DNA from: Linepithema humile
Lineage: Eukaryota > Arthropoda > Insecta > Hymenoptera > Formicidae
Direction: 5' to 3'
Assembly (NCBI RefSeq): GCF_040581485.1
Contig: NC_090128.1
Coordinates: 21,820,431 to 21,884,430 of the forward strand
Length of the DNA stretch: 64,000 bases
Shown here piece after piece: positions 8,287-22,400 of this stretch. The notes under the pieces were generated by a model. The model made no database searches, was not told where the DNA came from, and was given only the letters and a program-made list of their open reading frames with translations. Position numbers and translations under genes: made by a program. Every line of letters starts with the position of its first letter. Position 1 is the stretch's first letter.

Positions 8287-10424
8287 CTGCAACCAGAAGA
8301 AGAAAAATCGTATTAGATGTGGATTCGGTGAAATGACAAAACTGTCGAATTGCGATTTCTCGCAAATTTTGCTCAAGCATACAATTACATAAAAAAAAGT
8401 TCACAAATTTGTTTAGAACAACTCTGTTCTTTACACGTCTTTATTATCTATTCGATACAACCAAATAATGAAGAAAACTCATTTTGATAAGCGCGGAAAA
8501 AATAATTTAAAGAGTTCACACCACACGTCACATGTACGATTACTTAATCTCTGCCTCTTGAGAAATGTTCAGAAAAGTCAATCACCTTTCTTTATTTATC
8601 TGTAAGACCAAATAACAAGATAAAAGAAACGCAATTGGTTAAAAGTATACGTAATAGGAGCAACGTTATTCGAAACTTACAGTATATAAAATGTGAAGCT
8701 TTACGACATCAAGTTTGTATTATATAGAATTAGTTCACCGTTGACGTAATACATTCAAACAATCAAAGTTACGAAATCTCTAGACGGTCGCGCACTCAGT
8801 GGATAAAGCGTGATACGTGTTGAAAAAAAGAAGTACACGCGAGAGCAAATGTGAAAGCTGCTCTCCTCCGTTCATCGTGCAATCGTAGAGCGCGTTTATC
8901 GATTCTATCTCCAAGAATTTGCAAGTAGGTCTCAGATGTCTAGGTCAGACGAATAGCCAGAAAATAATGTTGGCAAAAAAAAGAAATTTTGTTTCTATTT
9001 TGTTGATACAATAAATAAAATTGTAATAAATATGATAAGAATAATGCGTATTCATACCAAGAATTTTACCAAAAAGATGTTCCATCAGTAAAATCAGTTC
9101 TATAAATGTAAAAATTTGCATTAGCGTCATTTCTCACTTTCAAATAAATTGATTATTACATATTATTTTATCTTTTTTTACTTATATTTTTAAACAATAA
9201 AAAGTTTGCCAAATTTTGGGCCTTTCTAATGCATAACATCTTCGCCACTACGTTTTTTTTTTTGTTTTTCATCGATCGAACCAACCGGACCGGCCGCTCC
9301 ATTAGAGGTAAACCCCTTTCTCTCGCGGTTGACTGCGAAATAAGCCGTCTGAGACACCCTGTAGCCAGCATCCTCTCACTTTCATCGGTGCCCGACTTTC
9401 CTCATTTCCCTCGCGTTCCATTCCACGGGCTATCGCACCGGTGCGGTTTTCACTGACAAGCGCGAGCAGGAGTTTGTGCACTAGAACGCCACTAGAGCTG
9501 GATGTGTGACGACGAAGACGCGTTCTCACTTTCGCTTTGAGATTTCTTCGCTATTATACACTGACTTGCACGGTCGAAAATATTATTCCCGGCGCAAATC
9601 TGCGTAAATTAAAATAAGGGCGAATAATTAATACGCTACTTTGGAGGAATTTATGTAGAAGTTTAATCATATACTCTATTTTTTAAGCTATTTAAATTTA
9701 TTTAGTTATTTGAATTATTTAAATTTTTAAAATGTTTAATGTGAACATACTACTTTAAAATACATTAGTGTATTAAGACAATATTAATTAAAAATTGCAT
9801 AATTTTCAAATATAAAGAGATTTTCTTATGTCTGACCATAACGTCTTTTTCTACTGCCAAACAAAAAACGTCGTTGTTTTCATTTCCGCGCTATTAATTT
9901 CATTAACAATAAAAGAAACAATGAATCGGAGGGTAAAATGTTTGCGAAATTAATAGATATTGCTATTTTCAGCTGCAAAATTTGCTAGAACAGATACTCG
10001 CGTTATGATCGGCCGGCAACACTGAATAAACAGCGCGGAAATTGCGGAATATCGTCCCATACGTTAGCGAACGAATTTTATATCATCATTAATGGCTTAA
10101 CGGCACATGGTGGCTGACCCCTAAAATCCTGTCTAAGAATACGAATCTGTTTACGATGCTACGATGCTGTTTCTACGCCATTGACCCTATAACATTCACC
10201 ATTCACCAGACTGCACCATGTGAGCGTGAAATTTAGGATGAAGTTCGTAGCCCTCTTGAAAACAGATGCAGACTTGGCGCCTGCGTTAATCAGCACTCGT
10301 TTTATCACATCTTAGAACTTATAAAATTAGTAAAAGAACGGCCATCTCTCTTCTTATATCTTTGAATAAAAATCAAATAAATAAATTCCACAATACTTAT
10401 GTATAAAGGCTTTAATGATATAAA
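8287..10424 (-). other. Intronic non-coding DNA upstream of the Oatp74D start exon
   Basis: Presumed 5'UTR intron. A more GC-rich patch lies around 9270-9540. I see no exon with credible splice sites and coding content, and no RNA gene. Confidence 0.5.
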
Positions 10425-10506
10425 TCAACACAAAGAAAATAAAAAGCAAAACAAGCCGAGCTAATTGTTATTACATATATTTGATTTTCTTTGATAGTAA
10501 CACAAA

Positions 10507-10535
10507 CGTTATTGCCTATATCAGGCCTTCTTGAG
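10507..10535 (-). ncRNA. Degenerate hammerhead-like motif, left arm
   Basis: On the minus strand: CTCAAGA, a GCCT/AGGC stem with loop GATAT, then AATAACG. One stem pair differs from the right-arm copy by a compensatory change (C-G instead of T-A). Both core boxes have substitutions, so cleavage activity is unlikely. Confidence 0.3.
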
Positions 10536-11176
10536 TGTAATAACTTCATAAATTAAAATCGCATTGTCATAAATTATAAAATTGTGTCGTACGCATCCTT
10601 AATTAATTCAGCAACGCAAAATAATTTGAAAAGTCTTGATAAAAAGTTATGTCCAAATAGTTGTATTTCATATTCATGATAATTGAAAAATTGGAAAAAT
10701 CGTAATTGAGCCGTTAGTATTGTAGGATAGTTGAATAAATAACAAAAATGTAGAAAATTACAAACAATGAAAAAAAATTAAACAAAAAGAATTGAAATTT
10801 GTAATACATATTTGTAATACGTAAACACAATAATGTCCAAATCAATTGGAAGAGTAAGAGACCATATTGCCAATTTAATGAATTGTGAGAAACAATTTTT
10901 TATAATTGTATAGTCACTGGTTAAAATATGTGTTGTAATGTGTTGTCGGTAGCTAAGATGTTAATGTGCGTTGAATAAAGTGAAGAGCATCAGTAGAGAT
11001 ATGGTAAGAAAAGAGAAGGAAAAGTAAAGTAGAGGGAGTTGTAATACATGTATAAGAACGGAAAAGGAAGGACTAAGAAATTCAGAGAGGAGGAAATAGA
11101 TTTAAAATGGGAAGATATTTATCCGATAAAGCATCCATGTCACTCTGTTTGTTTAAACTTATTTTTTGTCGTTTAA

Positions 11177-11221
11177 CATTTCGGAAATAAGTCTTTTATT
11201 ATAAGACTGTTCTTCATCTAG
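11177..11221 (-). ncRNA. Third hairpin of similar design in the spacer
   Basis: On the minus strand: GATGAAGA, then AGTCTT/AAGACT as a six-pair stem, then CCGAAATG. The layout box, stem, GAAA resembles the two arm motifs but is more diverged. Confidence 0.25.
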
Positions 11222-11412
11222 AATCTGAATATTTTCCCAATCGAAATCGTGGTCGGAGTTTAACCTATGTCGAGAAATAACCGAAGGTGAACTACTTCTT
11301 TTTATATCGGATGTACGTTCTTATTTTGCGTTGCCGAATTAATTAAGGATGTGTACGACACAATTTTATAATTTATGACAGTGCGATTTTTATGTATTAA
11401 GTTATTATTACA

Positions 11413-11441
11413 CTAAAGAAGGTCTGACATAGACAGAAACG
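11413..11441 (+). ncRNA. Degenerate hammerhead-like motif, right arm
   Basis: CTAAAGA, then a GTCT/AGAC stem with loop GACAT, then GAAACG. The hammerhead core is CUGANGA, stem II, GAAA; here the G of the first box is A. Position-wise it matches the left-arm copy. Probably inactive. Confidence 0.35.
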
Positions 11442-11533
11442 TTTATGTATACAATCTATTAAAAAAAGTCAAATATATGTATAATAATAACAATCAACTC
11501 GGCTCGTTTTGCCTTTTACTTTCTTTGTGTTGA

Positions 11534-12479
11534 AATAAATTCCATTTAATTATTTTCCTTCATTACTGACAGTCCAAATACAACTGGGAATAATTAGAAA
11601 TTTTGATATAACGTTGTACATCAATTACAGTGTCGTAGAACTTTATAATATTTGAAATGTGTATAATTACACTGTCATTTCATATATCTTGATTAAAATT
11701 ATATATTTCTCATGCATTAATTTCTCTCTAATCCCTTCGTTTTAAACGCTAATTGACTTTTTTCTGCCGATAAAGAGATTAAAAATTGTTATTTTCATTT
11801 TCATGTCGCGCTTTCCTTACAATGGAGTCGAAGTAGCAACCTCGCAACGAGAACGAAATCGAAAGGACCGAAACGTCGTCGACTCTCTCGTCGCTTTGAA
11901 CGGTCGCTCGTGATGGCGAAATTCTGCGAGAGCGCGTTTTTGTCGATCGTAAATCCTTTTCGGACAAGTCACCGCCTCCATCCCACCGTTCGCCATCCAA
12001 AGTGAAAATCTTCTGCAGAACCAGCTCCGACTCACAAATATCTCACGAGTGAATCAGCCGCAAGAATCAGGCAGAGTCGTGTGTATCAGCAATTTCAGTC
12101 GCTTAAAACGATTTTTTGCAGCTTTTAAAGAGAAAAAATTTCCAAAAATAATAATAATATCCATAAATCATTAAAAAAAATTGTAAATTTTTTCTGAAAA
12201 TCTTTGATTGCTGTTTAATTCCCTTTTTGTTCCTATGCTGCAAAATCGTACGAATTAATAAGTATTTTCTCTATTTATAGATCTGCATATTTTACGACAA
12301 TATATTAATTGTAATAAATTATAATATTAATATTATAATTAAAACAATGAAGAAATATACACACATTATGCTTTTTAATCCTTAAATTACTACGTTTTCA
12401 TTTATTACGTAAAACTTTGCGTGCTACAACAATAAAAACAGCAGGATAAAATTCAGATAAATACATAGTGGTGCTCTTT
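11534..12479. other. Non-coding intronic DNA
   Basis: Mostly AT-rich; a GC-richer patch at about 11800-12090 contains open frames on the minus strand without family resemblance. No gene supported. Confidence 0.5.
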
Positions 12480-13400
12480 ATACTTTCAAATAACTACACG
12501 CTATCCGGTGTGTCCTCCAGAACGTCGGCGTCAGTCATTTACACACAGCGCGTCGAGCTCCGTACACATAGCGGCCTCCGTATGAAAACGTGACTTCGTC
12601 TACGATTCCCCCGAGTTAGAACCAGGTGCGATGACGCAACTATACAGGGAAGAAATTTCCGGTAATAAATTGCTCCTGGTATGTCGGCCCGTAGGCTTGA
12701 ATGGAGACTCGAATATCCCGCAGCCGTTTCCAGGGAAGCCCACGTACGCGCAAATGGACAGCGACAATAAAGATATCCGCGGAAAACAGATATCGCCCGT
12801 CGGTCTCGGAATCGATGCGCGGAATGCACAACGTCGAGTGGTGTATTTTCGTGACACGTGCCACGAAATTCGATCGGTCGACCCGATTAAATCACAGAGA
12901 GCGACGAGAACCGCCGAGTGAGCGCTGATGTTTATTGTACGCGCTACAGAAAATAAGATATCTCTGCGTTTCACGAAGGACCAGCGGAATAGTTTACGTT
13001 AATCGTTAACGACGCTTTTAACTGCACTTCCGACAGCATTCGGCGGGGCATTAAAATCCGTAGCGAGTAGGCGAGCGAGCGAATGCAACTCCCGCATGCT
13101 GCTGCAACTCCATTTTTCTCTCCGCCACACCGGTGCTACAGTGCGCACCAGTGAGTGCATCGGCAGTATTATGCGTGTACACACCGACACGCGCCGCACG
13201 TGGCCGCGCGTGTGCGTCTCTCTCCTTCTTTCTCTTTTTATCTCTCTTTCCCTTTCTCTCTTTTTCTCTGTTAAGTTCCAACGTCACACCGCACCGCACC
13301 GCACCGCACCGTGCGCGGCTGGAAAGAGACTTGGTCTAGGTCGCCTTTCACTGTCCTACTGACGTGGTCTCGTGGTTAGTTGGTTAGTTAGCCTATTCTG
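12480..13400. promoter_or_regulatory. CpG-rich island, possible enhancer or alternative promoter
   Basis: CpG dinucleotides are dense and GC content rises sharply against AT-rich flanks. It contains a pyrimidine-rich run (13220-13270) and five CACCG-type pentamers (13285-13311). Overlapping frames are open on both strands, as expected of GC-rich DNA low in stop codons, and none resembles a protein family. A regulatory role for Oatp74D is inference. Confidence 0.35.
13285..13311. repeat. Pentanucleotide repeat (CACCG), about five copies
   Basis: Consecutive CACCG units within the CpG-rich island. Confidence 0.85.
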
Positions 13401-16400
13401 CTTAGGCTACACCTCAATGCCAGCGTGTAACACGTCATACAGAGCGATTCAAAAGAGACCGCTCGTTAGCAAACGTGTCCTAGAATCCTGTGCGAGTAGA
13501 CGAGGTATTTTGGAGACGTCCCAGGTATTTTCGTATAAAATCGATATCGAGGTAAATTAACTCCAAAATATATAAAGTTTCTTTAAAATATAATGTTGCG
13601 TTTAAAAGACACGTTGCCGGTCTTAATCTCTTGGTTATTAAAACATTGAATTGCACATTCAATATTCTTGGATCATAAAGTAACGGATTAACTATTAAAT
13701 CTTGAATTTTGAGCGACATTATCAGTTTTGTCGCGAATTTTTACTATTGTCCAAGTACTATCGATTTGGAACGTATAACTATAAGATAAAGTAGCCGGAA
13801 ATTTTCATCAGAAGTATCTCGGAAAATCAATATTTCAAGCGAGCCAATACTGAAATTAATATATTTCATCTCTTCGATACAATCTTACTTGTGAAGACTG
13901 ATATATTTTATCAAAGAAGTAATCGCGATTAATAAACTTAAAAATAAACTCAACACCTTGGCGAAGACATAAATTACAGTTTAAAACGTTATGACGTAGT
14001 CATGTGGCACCATTCTCCCGCTGCAGCGCTACAGCCATAATCGTTTATTAAAAAAGGGTAATTGAAACGTTCTTACTCATACATTATCCATTTCGTAATT
14101 TGTTAATCGCGCCTTTATTTTGCGCCTGCATGGTCAAATTGGCCGTGCACGATAATATCAGCATATCGCGTGAAGAATCAAATTTATCAAACAATTTAAT
14201 TCAAAGCGGGAGGCGAAACCGGCTCGCGTTAAATTAAATTGATAATTTACCGCTTACAACGCGCGAATGATAATCTTTCACGAATTGACGATGTTGGGAG
14301 AATTGTCAGATTACGCAACGTCCCGACTCGGGTGTGAACTTTAATTTCAATTTTTACCACTTATGTATTTATTGCCTCATTATTTCGGTAAATCTTCAAT
14401 TGGTATTCTTAATAAACAATCTGTTCATTCAATAAATCTGATTATTAATCTACAAATTTCTAATCGCTATCTTTTGAAATCTGTAAATTCTTCAATTAAT
14501 ATTTGTATTAAAACTTTGAGATATCGCTACTTTTTATTAATAAGTAATTCATTTGGCTGTCATGCCGTACGCTATATCTTGCATTTCGTCATTACATAAA
14601 GGTGGAGGAAAAAGAATTATGCGGGCGGTGATCTCAAATGAGTTATAGGTAAACACGTTGCCGTGGTACATTACATTGATAAACTTATATATAAACAGGC
14701 CCCTACGTGGTACACGTTAACGAGATAAAAGACGAGAACCATCTGTCAAGTTCATTCGACGCACTCGCTCTGCGCACGTTGGTGTTACGTATTTTCAAAA
14801 AAATGTATGCGATTCTCTAGACTGAGATAAATATATCATCAACATTATTATAACGCGCTGTCGACGTGTTATCAAAATGCACAAAAAGAGATAATTAATC
14901 TTACTTTCTCTTTTGACATCTCGAATAATATCAAGTGCGCAGCTACAGCCTGTTTTTAAATTGCAAATTATTTTACAATTTAATCAACGTTGAGTATAAA
15001 AATTTTTTTTAATTATCTTGCTATCAGTGCAACAAAATAATCCTAAAATTTATCAGTTGAAAATTTGAATAAAAAATGCATAGAAGACAGGAATAAAACT
15101 TGGTGTTTATCATTCATATATCATATTATCAATATTACTTTCGTTATTAAGTACTATATATTATAATTTGATTCGCCATTTAGAAAACGTCCACACTTTC
15201 TTGCCATAAATTCAATAACGTCTCAGCGGTTTCGTTATACATTACCGTAATGAGATACACGAATGATAAATTACACTCGCGAATGATGAAGGTATACGAC
15301 TACGCACCAGAATCGGAGGACGTTGTAAAACGCTTAGATGCAAAGTCCGAGAGAGTAACGAGACGCATTCGACCCCATTCGATTTCTGCAATACCACCTG
15401 CGCATTCGGATCGAATCGTATTTCATCAGATTGTTTACATCTAATTGCTCGGTTCAGCACATTGTTTAGATCAGATTGAATCGTATCCCACGCGAACCCA
15501 ATCGCAATCCACATACATACAAGGTATTTAAGAACCTCGTCTCTAACTTTAATAACAGATCCTTTCACAAATTTAAAAGTGAACTATTATTTATTTTTCT
15601 TGTAATATTTAACGTTAATTGGTTTCTTACTTAACATCCAAGTACAATTTCTAAAAAAAAAAAAAAAACAAAGTCAATTAAAATCTGAGTACGTATTTAA
15701 ACTTCATTATTTAATTGCAGAGTTCTCTATTCTCGAATACTTACAGCCCGATAGATATTTAATTAAACAAAAGCTCGACTGCAAATTGGTCAAAAATAAA
15801 AATCTGTTATTAAAATTAAGTCTGCGCGGTTTTTGACACCTGCAAATAAATTCGGGTTGCGAATGTAATAAATTTTTATGAATGCATTTTATTTCAGACG
15901 TAGTGCAATTCGTGTCTTGGCATTACAATCAAATATCGTTTCTTTTATTTTCTCTCCTTTTTTTCTTTTGAGATCACAATCAGATCGCACGGTTGCGCAA
16001 TTTGGAAACAAATGTCGATGGCAACTTTCGAACCAAAACGTCATCCACGCGAGAAGTGTCGTAACTTGCCATTATAGCACGCGATAACCACCCTTCATGG
16101 AGTTGCACTCCGTGGATCGGATCGTACTGCTCTGATGGACACGATATTCTTTGTCGATATCTGATCTTGGAGTTTTCTGCCGCGAAAATGTGGAAAGTGG
16201 ATACCTGAAATCTCAGTACCGCGGCCAGACATTTTGAACAAAAAAAATCATGTGGTCTCGACGAATTTTGCGCTGAACTTCGTGAAATCGTCGATTTTAT
16301 TTATAAACATCTGTTCAATACCAAATTTTATTGCTTCACTCTAATTTCTGATATTTCTGCAAATTATGCGCTCACGTTTAATGTACGCGCGTATATTTTA

Positions 16401-19400
16401 TTTTAGACAGATAAAGTTTTCATCCAGTTTGTTTATTAATCATAGCGCCGCGTACAGATTTTTATAACCAAAATAGATTTAGCGATGGTATGGCATTGAT
16501 TATACATAAAGATACAATATAGATATCTCACGGTACTCAAAAGACTTAAAAATCAAAACTTATTCTCGCTTTCTCTGCTAGTGTTCTCGAAGTAATAATT
16601 CGCACGATTTTTCCTTGCCAGTGAACGCAAAGCTCTGTTTTCGTAATGTATGCGTCTAAATGTGCAGCCTCAGCCTGGATAATTTTTTTCTTTTTCTTTT
16701 TATAATTGACGCTGTGCAAATAAATTAAATAGAAACGCTGCTCATTACAATGCAAAATATGAACAAAAGTAATCTTGAAATATCTCAATAGAATGTTTTA
16801 GTTGCCATTATTATCACGTAAATGTGTGATTTTGGTTGAAATAAAAAATTATGACGGAAACGGAAATCTGATAGTGAAATATAGGCGAATAGACAAACAG
16901 GACGCGATTACAGAAAAAGCGATAAGAGAGACATGAAAATAGCACTTGTTCTGTTAAAGATAGAAAAAAATGATACAGGCAAAAATCTTTACAATTGTAC
17001 TATAAACTATAGTCAATCGATACTGTCCTCAAATGCTTATACTCAAAATCCGTAATAGTAAGCACATTTGTGGAACACACACATTTGAACATTACCTTGA
17101 ATAAAACATATATACTTCACTCAAAAATTTCAAATATCTCGTGAAATATTTACTTTTCGAGAAATTAAAAAAATCTATTTATACAAAAAAATATATAATT
17201 CCATTTAAAAAAGTGCAATTGCATTTTTTCGATACACCGTTGCACTTACGAAAAGAATGAGATAGAAAAATTTTTCTTGTTATGCCATTTGACTTTTGTC
17301 TATCATTTTTTTCTATTTTCAACAGAATAAATGCTAGAACTTGGTCCAGTTGTATAGAGCACTCTGTATAAATTCATTATAAGTGGAAATATAAAAAGCG
17401 TTTTTGTAAAAGAGTTCTTGTAATCTTTAGACGAACGATAAAGCTAACTATTAATATAAACTAAATTAAACTAAACTATTTACTTGTCTGCAATTAATGT
17501 TCGATATTTCTTTTTAAGACGCAACGAATAAAGAGTATTACGTCTACGCTAGAGAACGAGACAATCTTAGATATTCATAGCCGAGAGAACAGAATTAATG
17601 ATACCTTTGTGAGTGCAATTGACTCATAGAGTATAATAATGAAATATTAAATATTCGTCCGGCGTTGTGTCTCGGCGAAAAATTGCGGGGGACGCGCTAT
17701 TACAGGAACAAACGACAAGAAAACTCGTAATCGCGCGAGCGCGAGCGGAGGAAGATGAAAGTAGCGCATTCACGCGAGCGTGTCTAGTCTCTATTAAATC
17801 ACAGCATTGTTGGGAGAGCTGAAAGTAGCGAAAGTAATTCCCGCTTTGCGCGGAGCAAATAGCGGAGAATCTCGATCCCCGGTCTATTGTAGAAAGCGAC
17901 GGCGAAAGAAAGGGAACGTATTTTCCCCCTGCATCAGGCTGCATCGTGAATATCGTCTGCTCGCTTTCCGGGAGCCGCGTAACGCGCAGAATATTAATAA
18001 TTTAACATCGTCGCAACAATGTGCGAGCTGCGACTCCCAAGTTCTTTCGTCTTGAAAAGCGCGGGATATTGATCATGAGAAGCATATTAAGAGTATTAAT
18101 TAATAATATCGCAACATTTCGAAAAGATCATTTCAAGTGATATCATATAAGAGCTACTTCAGATAATATTAAATAATTATAAATACCTCACGTAGATTAG
18201 ATTAATATTAATCCTCTTTAAAAATCATTATAATAATAAACACAATTATTCAGAACTTATTGTACATTTATAATATTTTTGCATTATACGCTTTCCTATT
18301 TTTATTTTCGTACCCCGCAAAACTACTTGAAAAAATGAAATAAAAATTTCTTTACTTTTTTATGTCTTTAAAAAAAAAATAAAGAAAAACCTTCTCATAT
18401 TGTAATGTTCCTTTAACGTCGCAGTTGCACATACACAACGTTGCATTCAAAAGGCGGACGCAAATACCGGACATAAAATGTACAATTCTAGGTTGCATAA
18501 AGTACGAATGTGCGAATGGACCATAATAGCGACGCAGCGGATCGTTCGTACTCTCCCACAAGTGATAAAACTACGAGGAACTGACGGCGAGTGCATTACG
18601 TTGCACGTTCTTTGCTGCCACATGGTATACGTTACTGCATGTTTCACGAGTTTTACAGCCAAGAGTTTTCAGGTTTCTCTCCTATTCTTGCTAAAAATAT
18701 TAAGAGGCGCCGCCGGCTTTGCCCCGTTTTCGCGATATATTTAATACAAAGCCGTAATTCCCGCTTCACATTGATACATTTGTACACGGGACGACTAAAT
18801 GCGATATTTTTGAATAACAAATTGATATATATATATTCAAAAATATGGAACATTTAGGTCACCTTTTTAACCCAACTAACAATAGAAAACAAACAAACCT
18901 AGAAATATGAATGGACACAGCGGACCAGCGGAGTTCTATAAAGCTTTGCAGGGCCATTGAGGGTTGAAACAAACGGAGGAAGCGCACGAGGAGAGAAGTT
19001 GGCAGGGCGTAAAAGTTGGCTGGCAGCGGAGCAGTGACACGGAACATAATGCGCAAGCTCGCAGTAACGATCTCGCGTGCGCGCAAAAAGAAAGCACAGG
19101 ATTGAAGAAGCGAGAATATGAAATACTCCTCCACCCTAGGAGGCTATCGGTGGAAAATGTATCGCGAAAGCGGGATGGTGTGCTCGACCTACTTTGTTAA
19201 ACAATGCAATTTTATCCTCGCTCGGATCCTCTTCGAGGATCGAGCTTGTATTAATATCTGCATGAGACTGCAGTCTTATTCAATACTCAAGACAATGAGA
19301 ATTTAACGAATTAGCGATAAGAATATAGCCTTCCATGTGAAATTATAATCATAAATTACTTTATAAGACAATTAAGTTTGTCTTTAATTTTTTTTAATTA

Positions 19401-22400
19401 CTAAATCTAATTCCAAATCAAGTAACGTCGGCAGTATGATTTTTATCTTTTTAATATACTTTCACATTTGCAGAAAATTGAGTTTCTTATGGAAGCTTAT
19501 TAAATCCTCCTGGATTATTACTTATATTCGAGTGATTTCTCAGACTTCACGCGATGCGTCGCGCATCGCGATACTCTCTCTTCCTTGCTGAATCCAAGCC
19601 GCCCAATAATTTTGCACTTACGTCGCGATCACGGCACAAAGACATCCCGCGCTCGCCCGTCAACCATCTGCTCAATTCGAGCGCGTACGTAAGCTTAATA
19701 CGGGTTTGTAAATCAATTGCAACGGCAAAAGGGCAGAGCAGGGAAAGAGACGGCGGTGAAGCGGGACAGAGGATTGCGTGTGGTCAGGTCGTAGGCGCTT
19801 GTGCTTCCATGAACTGCGGACTGCGCCGCATAACAAAACAAGAGAACCTTTCCCGATATCTTATACCACACGAATGTATTGTAGTATTTCATTTTAATTA
19901 GATTAATAAATAATTGTAAGTCATTAAGTCTTGTTTGCAATTATTAACGCGAGCACTTTTTAAATATTTTCAATAAAAGTTTTCTAAGTGTTCGGAATTA
20001 ACTCTTCCCCCCCCCCCCAAAATATAAAATAATAGATCAATAATAATAAATGATATAAATAAAAGAATAATACTTTAGCAACTTAAACGCAAATTTTATT
20101 TCAGTCAGTCTATAAATACGTAGAAGATATGTAGCTTTGCATCGTTCGCCTACGGATGCCTTGTAGATGCACGCAGCGTGTTATTTGCCGAAAAAAGGAT
20201 GATACCGATAGCGCGCACGGCGGGGATGATTGTCCGTAATTTGCGGTGGGGGCCGTGCACCACCGCAGCACACCAGGGCCATGAATACAATCTATTATTA
20301 CATCGCCTATGCGCGCGCGCCCCCCCGTAACGTGTACTAGTTTGTGGCGATATACCAATTGGCGTGGGTATATCGTAAGCTCTCTCCGGTTATGTATGTA
20401 TGTGTGTGCACATGCGTTGCTATTGTGATGTGTGTAACAATATGCACTTTTTTCAAACAAGTCATGAGAATTAGATGCGGCTGAGCTAGATAGCCGGTTA
20501 TCTACTCTCGATTTGAGTCGAATTCATGGACTTGGCGAAATGACTAACACAAAGCCTCGCTTAGATGGTTCGCTTTACAACCAGCTCTACGCTATATAAT
20601 CGTCTTTTCTCCTTCTCCGCGCTCTAACCGTCTTCTTGCGAGCTGTTCCCTTTTCTTGTTACTTTCCCATCGACGAAGGTCGCATCTCTTCGATTCTCTT
20701 CGTTGTAACCAGCTCGCGAATCTATACTCAGATCAGCAAATGATGATGATCGGTGATCGATTACAATCGAAAGTTTCCGACGAAATAAGCGAGTGAAAAG
20801 ACAAATTCTATGAAGACGATAAAAATGATTTCTTTTCAGGTAAATTTCTAATTTGTCAATTTGCAATGGTTTTCTCGCGCTTATTTTCTAAACCCCCTCA
20901 AAAGAATCTTAATCGTGTACTGTAATAAAATTATCGATACAGTAACAGCCGATAGGTCGTTTCGACAATTTCAATCGGTTTGTTACAGTCGTGATGTGTG
21001 CGCTTATTTACAGCGGCGGACCTTACGAACTCATTACGAACTAATCTTAAGAGAACTTGCGCGGTGTAATGCACTGGCTTACGGCGCACTAAAATTGATA
21101 CCGCCGCCGCTGCCGTCGCGACTCATATGCATACACTGCATCCCACGTTCTAGGGTTGCAGCGTGGCGCAACGAGGGGATCCTCAAGCATAATTTGCGAA
21201 GGTGCATCGGCATCAAGGTCTCGGTTGATTCACAGTAGTTTCCTGCGGTTTCATCGCTCGCACGGCAATAATAATCTGCGTGTCTTTATACGTATGCGCG
21301 CGGAAAGTCAATCTGATCACGGAGCGAATCGGATTTCACATTAAAAACCCGCTCACCGATTCACTCAATCCGATTTAATCTATCGAGTTTCATAATCATC
21401 AAGAAATTACTGATTGTATTGTTGTATCTTCCGTAGAGATGAGAATTATTTTTATTCCGATTCGTTTATCTTTTTATCCTATTCATTCACTATTAATGCA
21501 CGTATCAGCAAAACAAATGTTTTAAACGTACAAAAAACGGAAAAATGCACTTGTTAATTTCGATTACTTTGCGATAAAACTTACTTCTTATGTTTCAAAT
21601 GATTATCCAACATAGATTTTTATCAAACATGTGTATAAATCAGAATCTTATTAAGAACAAAAAAAGAAAAACAGAACATTAAATATTAATTCAAGTTTCT
21701 GATTGCGTTTTTTTTAAACGTTGCTACGTATTAGTAGTGTATAGCTTTCCTTTTTGATATAATAGATTTTAAAATTATTTTTAAATGTAAAATTGATACA
21801 TAATTAACAAGTACTAAAGATGAAGATAATTTCACAAAGATTAAACTAGTATGATGTTAAATTTACCACACCAATAATTATAACGCAACTCAAATGCCTT
21901 ATTAAATATGCCTTATGCATGTAAAAAAATAAAAACTTTTATAGATTAATAAAATAAATAGAAAATAAATTAAATAACATTTTTTATATCAAATCATTCT
22001 ATTTTGTCGTATATTTGATCAGATAATATCCGACCGCGAACGACGCACATAAACGGTTGAAACAAGTACACTCGCTCTCTACCCAGGACTGGTCTCGAAC
22101 ACCCCGAGAGAGCGAACAGACAATGCGTATACTCGCATTACGAGTGGATTATGCGGACAGATAGACATGCCACGCAGATGTCGAATTCAATCCAAGTCGC
22201 AATTTTAAAAATGTTTGCAATCAAAACCTGTCAATCGCAACAAACAGCTGAATAGACTTTGAAAAACGAATTTTCTCTTTGACAAATCTCTTGACTTTTC
22301 CATCAGGAATAGAAAAAGACTGCGAATATGAATAGTGGCCTAACAGATATGTATAGAGAATTTCTCGAAAAATTTTGTGTTCAGAAAATAAAAATAAAAT

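Larger units (their letters stand above)
10425..11533. mobile_element. 1.1-kb element with 200-bp inverted repeats and hammerhead-like hairpins
   Basis: The left arm 10425-10624 and the complement of 11321-11533 align along their whole length, starting TCAACACAAAGAAA and ending at GCAACGCAAAATAA, at roughly 85% by eye. The 696-bp spacer has no long ORF. Both arms carry a short stem flanked by CTNAAGA and GAAACG-like boxes (described separately). That combination recalls the terminal repeats of Penelope-like retroelements, which carry hammerhead ribozymes (established knowledge), but the inverted arrangement could equally be a fold-back DNA element. No clear target duplication was found. Confidence 0.7.

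Noticed and set aside
7748..8336. Plus-strand frames opposite Oatp74D exon 1
   Set aside because: Antisense shadows of the real exon, with no family resemblance and no splice logic.
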